Below are positions 7,678 through 13,600 of a stretch of 15,458 bases of DNA, piece after piece. The translations under genes were made by a program, and so were the position numbers. The notes beneath the pieces were generated by a model. The model did no database searches. It saw only the letters and a program-made list of their open reading frames with translations, and had not been told where the DNA came from. The stretch's first letter is position 1, and each line of letters starts with the position of its first letter. The DNA is from Phycisphaerae bacterium (lineage in GTDB: Bacteria > Planctomycetota > Phycisphaerae > Sedimentisphaerales > SG8-4): the NCBI GenBank assembly GCA_030603035.1, contig JAUVYQ010000055.1, forward strand, positions 1 through 15,458, in the 5' to 3' direction.

Positions 7678-8004
7678 ATTGGGTTTGATTGGGTTTGTTT
7701 TTTTGGAGCCGGAAGGCGGTTTCATTCTCATAATCCTCTATAACATATAAGTTTACGTTCATTTTGGGCTTTACGGAAATTGGGTTTGAATTGGGTTTGT
7801 TTTTTCGGACTGCGAAATCATCGTTTTTTCTGTAATCCTTTGTAAATACACACTTTGCATCAATTTTACCCTCTGGCAAATTGGGTTTGTTTGGCTTTGA
7901 ATTGGGTTTGTTTTCACCAAGTGTCCAATTGGATTTATATTCATAAGCCATTTGTAAAAATATACTTACATTCATTTGACTTTTTCGGAAATTGGGTTTG
8001 TTTT
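7678..8004 (-). repeat. Array of about 100-bp degenerate units with conserved AATTGGGTTTG core (NKPN repeats)
   Basis: AATTGGGTTTG-like cores lie at 7678, 7688, 7778, 7789, 7880, 7900 and 7990 on the plus strand, separated by three diverged but alignable segments of about 80-90 bp. On the minus strand the whole array stays open in one frame. It reads NKPN four times, each preceded by a similar segment (DYENETAFRLQK, DYRKNDDFAVRK, YEYKSNWTLGE). The frame has no ribosome binding site and runs on through the thi4 promoter, riboswitch and terminator, so I do not call it a gene. I recall such NKPN peptides from planctomycete annotations. Confidence 0.7.
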
Positions 8005-8063
8005 GCATAAAAGGTAGCTGATTTGTAGAGCGTTCTCGACGAATGTAGAGGAAAGAAGGCATA

Positions 8064-8158
8064 GCCACAAAGGCACTAAGGCACAAAGTGGATTTTGGGT
8101 CGTTTAGGCGGTTTGGGTAGCTTGTAGTTGGTAGTTTGTAGTTCATAGTTCGTAGTTT
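8064..8158. repeat. GCCACAAAGG repeat and five-unit heptad array of RTAGTTN
   Basis: 8064-8088 holds three copies of CACWAAG at 8-bp spacing. 8124-8158 is a gapless array of five heptamers of form RTAGTTN (GTAGTTG, GTAGTTT, GTAGTTC, ATAGTTC, GTAGTTT). Only the first and last positions vary. It sits in gene-free DNA. Confidence 0.75.
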
Positions 8159-8187
8159 CCTTTGAATTTGAACTTATTTTGGCGTGC

Positions 8188-8229
8188 CCCGCACCAATTT
8201 CGCTTAGGCTCACGCCTAATTGGTGCGGG
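8188..8229. other. 12-bp perfect stem-loop with alternative fold
   Basis: CCCGCACCAATT (8188-8199) and AATTGGTGCGGG (8218-8229) are perfectly complementary around an 18-nt loop. The loop contains its own TAGGC/GCCTA stem (8205-8218), overlapping the outer stem by one base. GGCGTG at 8181-8186 can also pair with CACGCC at 8211-8216, which would compete. There is no T-run, so it is not a standard terminator. Confidence 0.6.
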
Positions 8230-8261
8230 ACGAAAACGTGCGGTTCTCCGCTATATCCGGC

Positions 8262-8344
8262 GCCCCCCACAGGGAAAGGGGGCAAGCCCCACAATCAGGT
8301 AGGGGCAAGCTACTGGCGGCTTATGTTAGCCTGCTGACTAACAT
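8262..8344. other. Two further hairpins in gene-free DNA
   Basis: GCCCCC (8262-8267) pairs with GGGGGC (8278-8283) around a loop containing CACAGG. ATGTTAG (8323-8329) pairs with CTAACAT (8338-8344). Neither is followed by a U-tract. Confidence 0.5.
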
Positions 8345-8390
8345 TTGCGTATTATAACATATTTTCAAACAAAAGTCAAAAAGAAAATTG

Positions 8391-8616
8391 GCCACAGATT
8401 TCGCAGATTTCAGGATTTTTATTAACCGCAGAGAACGCTGAGAGCGCAGAGAAAAATTTAGCCACGAATTAACACGAATTGGCACGAATTTTTTAGACGC
8501 AGATTGACGCTGATTTGTTTTAGCCGCGGATTTACGCGGATTATTTTAGCCACGAAAAGGCACAAAAAAATTGGCCACAGATTTCACTGCCACTAAGACA
8601 CAAAGGCACAAAGAAG
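8391..8616. repeat. Cluster of phased 9- and 10-bp dispersed repeats
   Basis: Successive blocks, each with 2-3 copies of a short word: CAGATTTC (8391-8411), CGCAGAG at 9-bp period (8422-8451), CACGAATT at exact 10-bp period (8463-8490), ACGCWGATT at 10 bp (8496-8516), CGCGGATT at 10 bp (8525-8542), and CACWAAG words (8548-8616). Blocks are repeatedly introduced by TTTAGCC (8457, 8519, 8545). I recall such words as common dispersed repeats in planctomycete and other environmental genomes; their function is unknown. Confidence 0.75.
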
Positions 8617-8744
8617 AATTAGTCAGCTTGGTGTTCTCGGCAAGCTCTGCTCTGAAAGCAAGCTTTCTCCACAGAGACTTACCTTCGGCCACCGTTGCAT
8701 TCTTTCAGATGCAACTACAGCTTCGCTTTAAGCTGACTGAATTC
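8612..8744. other. Multi-hairpin element of about 130 bp closed by long-range inverted repeat
   Basis: The ends pair: AGTCAGCTT (8621-8629) with AAGCTGACT (8730-8738), extended by GAATT and AATTC with one bulged base. Inside are GAAAGC-AA-GCTTTC (8654-8667) within CTCTG/CAGAG (8645-8676), and GTTGCAT/ATGCAAC (8694-8715). Local alternatives AGCTTG/CAAGCT (8625-8646) and CAGCTT/AAGCTG (8718-8735) use the same end arms, so two mutually exclusive folds exist. A short reading frame across it starts in repeat DNA and has no ribosome binding site. Confidence 0.45.
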
Positions 8745-8789
8745 GTATCTTGTTACTCGGGGTGAATGGTGAGTAGTGGGAATATCAAA

Positions 8790-8859
8790 TAGCGTTTAGC
8801 GGGTAGCGTATAGCGGATAGGGGGAAAAGCTAAAAGTAAAAAGGTAAAAGGTAAAAAGG
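8790..8859. repeat. Two adjacent five-unit heptad arrays (TAGCGNN and AAAAGNN)
   Basis: 8790-8824 is five heptamers: TAGCGTT, TAGCGGG, TAGCGTA, TAGCGGA and TAGGGGG. Directly abutting it, 8825-8859 is five more: AAAAGCT, AAAAGTA, AAAAGGT twice, and AAAAAGG. There are no gaps, so 70 bp are in perfect seven-base register although the two words are unrelated. Confidence 0.8.
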
Positions 8860-8976
8860 GCGGAGTAAAATCCAATTCTACTCTGCGAAGCGCTGCGTAG
8901 CATGAGAATCTCAGATAACGAAACTCAGTGGCGATGCGTTAGCAGCGTCTCTTTGAGCAGCCTGTTCGAAATAAAA
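8860..8976. other. Gene-free spacer downstream of the HNH-like gene
   Basis: Contains CGCTGC (8891-8896) facing GCAGCG (8942-8947), and TGAG-AAT-CTCA near 8902-8912. A faint attC-like pairing (TTCGAAC/GTTATCT on the minus strand) was considered and not accepted. No terminator for the minus-strand unit was seen. Confidence 0.4.
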
Positions 8977-9696
8977 TTACTCATTAAAGTGATGGTCAAT
9001 ATATTCCTTTAGGAAGGGGATGTTATAAAAATCTGTCAAAGGCATAACCCAGCGACCTGATTCATTCAGAAGCAGTTCTGCAGGAAAAGAGCTTTTTTGA
9101 CGAGCAGTGGAAATGTAATATAAAATTCCGCCGATCACAATAGCATAGACAGTTAGTCTGCTTTTTGACACGAAAGCAGTTGTTGACCAGCCCTCCTGCA
9201 TCTTTTGATTGAACAAGGGAATGACGGCATTTACTGAATATTCAGAACTCTCTCCAGGTTCTTCTGTGAGTATCATTTTGCGTATTGTTTCTTCGTTATC
9301 TCCAATGCATACATTTTCAAACTCTGGCAGTGATGAGATACTCATTCGCCATAACAGAGAGAGGAAGAATAGCTTTAATTTGACATAATCGAGATTCTCA
9401 ATGACAGCGAATTGTCTATTGTGCTTTATTTCTATACCATGCCTGCTTAGGTGAACGGCTTCTTTGAAGTATTTCTCATAGCGGCTAATCTTTTGCTCAC
9501 AGTCATCACATAGCAAGTATTCCTTGGGCCCATCTTGAATCATTTGGGTAAGTTTATTGTGCAATTCATAGAATCGGTTGTCGAGTCCTTCATCGCGTAT
9601 AAGTTTGATAATGGCACGCGGAATTATGTGCGATTCTTGCAGCTCAGAACTAGCAAGACATAACCGGCATGTATTACTATCTTTCATTTCGAACAT
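8977..9696 (-). CDS. Zinc-binding HNH-like protein, function unknown
   Basis: A soluble 239-aa protein. The N-terminal third has CxxC (Cys10, Cys13), SHIIPRA (His23) and a second CxxC followed by Glu (Cys63, Cys66, CDDCEQKIS), a zinc-ribbon arrangement resembling HNH nuclease relatives. The usual Asn and second catalytic His are not evident, so nuclease activity is unproven. The rest is mixed helix and strand without a recognised domain. The frame starts 6 nt after the stop of the upstream membrane-protein gene and has no clear ribosome binding site, which suggests translational coupling. ATG at 9687 is an alternative start. The pairing of a membrane protein with a CxxC/SHIIP protein in a repeat-rich region suggests accessory, perhaps defensive, function; that is inference only. 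Confidence 0.75.
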   Translation of the reverse strand: MFEMKDSNTCRLCLASSELQESHIIPRAIIKLIRDEGLDNRFYELHNKLTQMIQDGPKEYLLCDDCEQKISRYEKYFKEAVHLSRHGIEIKHNRQFAVIENLDYVKLKLFFLSLLWRMSISSLPEFENVCIGDNEETIRKMILTEEPGESSEYSVNAVIPLFNQKMQEGWSTTAFVSKSRLTVYAIVIGGILYYISTARQKSSFPAELLLNESGRWVMPLTDFYNIPFLKEYIDHHFNE

Positions 9697-9702
9697 CCGA
9701 AA

Positions 9703-10236
9703 TCAGCGACTCTGGCGAGCGTTAGCCTTCCCCATCGTCCGCTGGATGAGTTTACCAATGCCAAGGATGATTCCGAAGAGAATCACAGCCACAAGATAAA
9801 TCAGGAAAGTGGGACCGAGAGAGTGCGGAAATGGGTTTGCTTGACCCCAATATCCTGTGCCTAGAGACAGGAAAAGTATCCCAAGAATCCAAACCAAGAA
9901 GAAAGAGAACCTAAGAAACACCCTAAAACCTTGAGATATGGAACGAGTGAGCAAGCCGATTGTGATGAGCACGAAGAGATAGAAAGGTATGTGCTGCCCG
10001 AAGGTCATGAGGAGAGCACACTTAAATCCTTCAGCCTTTGCACACGCTCGATATGGCGCGCGTTCGGCGTCGCTCATGCTGTCCCACGCAACCTGCTCTG
10101 AATCGTAAATCTTAAGAAATGCGTGTCCCGCTCCCGCACGGTAGAAATAGCTGAAGAACCCAGGTAGTGTAATGACCGCTAGGACTCCAAAGATGATTGT
10201 AAGAATCAAGGATACGATTCCGGATTTCTTTGCCAT
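9703..10236 (-). CDS. Four-helix inner-membrane protein, function unknown
   Basis: 177 aa. Predicted membrane helices at about 7-29, 82-97, 106-127 and 142-163, with a polar segment of roughly 50 residues between the first two (contains Cys65 and Cys73 and the AWDSMSDAERAPYR stretch) and a basic tail (RTMGKANARQSR). ATG 10236 has AAAGGAC about 8 nt upstream, a good ribosome binding site, so this gene leads the unit and the HNH-like gene follows. No family recognised. Transcribed divergently from dnaE. A weakly attC-like palindrome begins 21 bp upstream of the start. Confidence 0.75.
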   Translation of the reverse strand: MAKKSGIVSLILTIIFGVLAVITLPGFFSYFYRAGAGHAFLKIYDSEQVAWDSMSDAERAPYRACAKAEGFKCALLMTFGQHIPFYLFVLITIGLLTRSISQGFRVFLRFSFFLVWILGILFLSLGTGYWGQANPFPHSLGPTFLIYLVAVILFGIILGIGKLIQRTMGKANARQSR

Positions 10237-10256
10237 GGCTCATGTCCTTTCGTGAT

Positions 10257-10318
10257 GCATAACGGTGCGGCACGCCGGTACCGCGCACGCGACGTCCCTG
10301 TGCAACCGCTGGTTCGGT
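10257..10318. other. attC-like imperfect palindrome (integron cassette site?)
   Basis: 62 bp bounded by GCATAAC and GTTCGGT (minus strand: ACCGAAC ... GTTATGC). Inner arms AAC-GCGG-CAC face GTGC-CCGC-GTT with bulges. Size, AAC/GTT ends, imperfect arms and the location just ahead of a gene with its own ribosome binding site all fit an integron cassette boundary. Both end boxes deviate by one base from RYYYAAC/GTTRRRY, no partner site at the other end is convincing, and no integrase is in the window. Confidence 0.25.
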
Positions 10319-10470
10319 AACATCTTCTCTTAATCACAATTCTAACTGTAGTCTTATCGTTTTGTCAAGGGAGGGTGGGAGAAGAAAGAGAATATCGAAT
10401 TCTCCACTGGCGAACCTTCGGTATCCAATTTGAATGTCCAATGTCGAAGTGAAAGTGGTGCGAAATATGA

Positions 10471-10524
10471 CCCCGCCCACAGGTGGCGGGGCTCACCATT
10501 GGGGCAACCACAGGGGGTTGCCCC
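10471..10524. repeat. Two GC-rich hairpins with shared CACAGG loop
   Basis: CCCCGCC (10471-10477) pairs with GGCGGGG (10485-10491) around CACAGGT. GGGGCAACC (10501-10509) pairs with GGTTGCCCC (10516-10524) around ACAGGG. The stems are unrelated but the loop core is the same, and it recurs in the hairpin at 8262-8283. Confidence 0.6.
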
Positions 10525-10545
10525 TACGCGAGAAGGGCTTTTCGA

Positions 10546-10574
10546 TTGACAAGGGTAAGGGATAAGCCTATGAT
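10546..10574 (+). promoter_or_regulatory. sigma70 promoter of the dnaE operon
   Basis: TTGACA (10546-10551, perfect consensus), 17-bp spacer, TATGAT (10569-10574). Transcription would begin near 10581, leaving a leader of about 34 nt before the dnaE ATG. Confidence 0.85.
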
Positions 10575-10614
10575 ACAAACGTTAACAGTAGAGACCAGAA
10601 GGACGGCATAAGTT

Positions 10615-13600
10615 ATGGCAAATAAAGGGTTTACCCCGTTAGAGAACAAGAGGAAAAAGTCTCTAACGGGGTTTACGCATCTTCATCTGCACAGCCAGTA
10701 TTCACTGCTCGACGGCGCAATAGCGTTCGACGGACTGCTCAAACGCTGCAAAGAGCTGGAAATGGACGCCGTAGCCGTTACCGACCACGGCAATATGTTC
10801 GGTGCCGTCGAGTTCTATACAAAAGCAATCGCCGCACATATCAAGCCAATCCTCGGCATCGAGGCGTATGTTGCGCCTCGTAGCAGGTTTGACAGGACGA
10901 AAACCACCATCGCCGATGCTGCATATCACCTGATACTTTTAGCTGAAAATAATGCCGGCTATCAAAATCTGCTGAAGCTGACAAGTGCCGGTTATATCGA
11001 AGGATTTTACTATCGCCCAAGAATTGACAAGGAACTCCTCGCCGAGCTGAACGAGGGCTTGATAGCCACGTCGGGCTGTCTAAAAGGCGAGATTGCCGTG
11101 CGCCTTTCCAACGGCGACGAAAAGGCAGCGCGTCTGGCCGCAGAGAGCTACGTGAAGATATTCGGCCCCGACAGATTCTTCATCGAGGTCCAGAACCACG
11201 AAGATGATGACCCTAACGTTCGCCAGGCACTGATTGACCTTGCAAAAAAGATGGGCCTGGGGCTGGTTGCAACCAACGATGTACACTTTTTGCAAGCTGA
11301 CGATTACGAAGCACACAATTGTTTATGCTGTATAAGCACCGGCAAAAATGCCGACGACGCCAGCAGAATGATATACCCCAAAGACGTTTTTCTAAAAAGC
11401 CCTGAACAAATGCGCCGGCTTTTTGCCGAGACCTGCGAGGCCAGCCCTTCCGAAGGGCGGGCCGAGGCCTGTGATAATACGTTGGCAATTGCCCGGCGGT
11501 GTAATGTGGAGCTTGACTTAAAAAGCCGGCACGCACCCAGCTTTAAGCCGCCTGACGGTTCGTCTCCTGAAGAGTTTCTCACCGGATTGTGCTATGAGGG
11601 GGCAAAGCAGCGATACGGCAAAATTAGCGACCAGATAAAAAGCCGGCTTGACAGGGAGCTGGACGTAATCGAATCGAAAGGCTTCGCCAGCTATTTTCTC
11701 ATCGTCTGGGACTTCTGCAAATACGCACACGAAAACAATATCCCCGTAGGTGCCAGAGGCAGCGCGGTAGGGACACTTGTCGGATACTGCCTCGGGTTGT
11801 GCGATGTTGACCCGATTCGATACGGGCTGCTCTTCGAGCGCTTTATGGACCCCGAGCGTAACGAAATGCCCGATGTTGATATCGACATCTGTCAGGCCGG
11901 CCGGGCAAAAATCATCGACTATGTTCGCCGGAAGTACGGCCACGTCGCGCAAATCATAACTTTCGGAACGATGAAAGCCAGGGCGGTTATCCGCGACATC
12001 TGCAGGGTGCTCGGCGTATCGTTGGCAGAGGCCGACAGATTGGCCAAGCTTGTACCCTTCTCTCTTGATATGACGCTCGATAAGGCCCTGAAGACCGAGC
12101 CGCAGTTAAAGCAGGCTTATGAGCAAAGCGACGAGACGAGAAAAGTAATTGATATCTGCAAGCGGCTCGAAGGCCTTGCCCGCCACGCGTCCGTCCACGC
12201 TGCCGGCGTCGTCATTACCGATGAGCCGTTGACCAATTTCGTACCTCTCTATAAGGCGTCCGGCTCCGACGATATCATAACCCAGTACGAAGGACCTATG
12301 GTCGAAAAAATCGGGCTGCTAAAGATGGACTTTCTGGGCCTGAAGACCCTCAGCGTATTAGAGCGGGCCTGCCAGTTGGTCAAAGACATTCACGGCGAGA
12401 CAATCGACCTGGAAAAACTCGAACTTACCGACCCCAAGGTTTTCCAGCTATTCTCCAGCGGTAAAACAAAAGGGGTTTTCCAATTTGAGTCCGGCGGTAT
12501 GCAGGACTTGCTGATGAAAATGCAGCCCGACCGGATTGAAGACCTTATTGCCGCCAACGCTCTTTTTCGCCCGGGCCCTATGATACTAATACCGGATTAC
12601 ATCGACCGAAAGCACGGCGCAAAATGGACCCTGCCGCACCCGATTATGAAAGAAATCCTTGATGAAACTTACGGCATTATGGTCTATCAGGAACAGGTGA
12701 TGCGCATCTGCTTTTCGCTCGGCGATATACCGCTGCGAGAGGCCTACGGCCTCATCAAGGCAATAAGCAAAAAGAAGGCCAGAACCATCGCCAAGGAAAG
12801 GGAAAGGTTCATAGGGGGCTGCGTGGATAAAGGCTTGACCAGCCGGCAGGCACAGCAGATTTTCGAGCTTATCGAACGATTTGCCGGCTATGGCTTCAAC
12901 AAAAGCCATTCGACCCGCTATGCCATCATCGCATACCAGACTGCCTATATGAAGACACATTGGCCTGTCGAATTTATGGCGGCGCTTTTGACTTATGAGA
13001 TGGGCAACACCGACAAGGTCGTTGAGTATATCACCGAATGCAGGGAAATGGCCATCGAAGTTCTGGCGCCCGATATCAACGAAAGCGGCGTCGATTTCAC
13101 GCCCCTCTACAAAAGAGAAAAAAGATTAACCGCAGAGAACGCAAAGAACGCAGAGAAAGAATTAAAATTAGACTCTGCGAGATCTGCGGACTCGGCGGTA
13201 AAAGAAAATGGTGTAATACGCTTCGGCCTGGCCGCGGTCAAGGGCGTTGGTGAAAAGGCAGTCGAGCAAATCATCGCGGCTCGCCAGGAAATCGGCCGAT
13301 TCCGGAGTCTCTTTCATTTCTGCGAAAATGTCGATTTGAGGGCCGCCAACAAGCAGGTCATCGAGGCCCTCATAAAAGCGGGTGCCTTCGACCGGCTCGG
13401 CGGAAACCGTGCCCAAATGATGGCCGGCTTCGAAAATGCAATGCAAGTCGGAGCGAGCCTCCAGGCCGACAAACAAAACGGCCAGATGACTTTCTTCGGC
13501 CAGACCGGCGAAGACGACTATTCGCAGGACCACCAGCGCCTGCCCGATGTCCCGCCCTGGCCTGAGCTGCAGATGCTCGCTTACGAAAAACAAGTCCTCG

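Larger units (their letters stand above)
10237..10614. other. 378-bp divergent intergenic region before dnaE
   Basis: Holds, from left to right, the attC-like palindrome, about 150 bp in which I see nothing distinctive, two GC-rich hairpins with related loops, and the dnaE promoter. A short minus-strand frame here has no coding character. Confidence 0.6.

Noticed and set aside
7678..8004. CRISPR array suggested by regularly spaced AATTGGGTTTG
   Set aside because: The cores are too short, the intervals of about 80-90 bp are alignable to each other rather than unique, and no cas gene is present.
7421..8146. A 241-codon minus-strand reading frame
   Set aside because: It runs through the thi4 promoter, TPP riboswitch and terminator, lacks a ribosome binding site, and consists of repeats; listed as a repeat array instead.
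8076..8294. 72-codon minus-strand reading frame
   Set aside because: Spans heptad repeats and a 12-bp stem-loop; no start signal and no recognisable protein.
8571..8765. 64-codon plus-strand reading frame
   Set aside because: Starts inside dispersed repeats, has no ribosome binding site, and overlaps the multi-hairpin element.
8907..8970. Second attC site closing a cassette (TTCGAAC/GTTATCT on the minus strand)
   Set aside because: Only 4-bp inner arms and poor symmetry; not distinguishable from chance.
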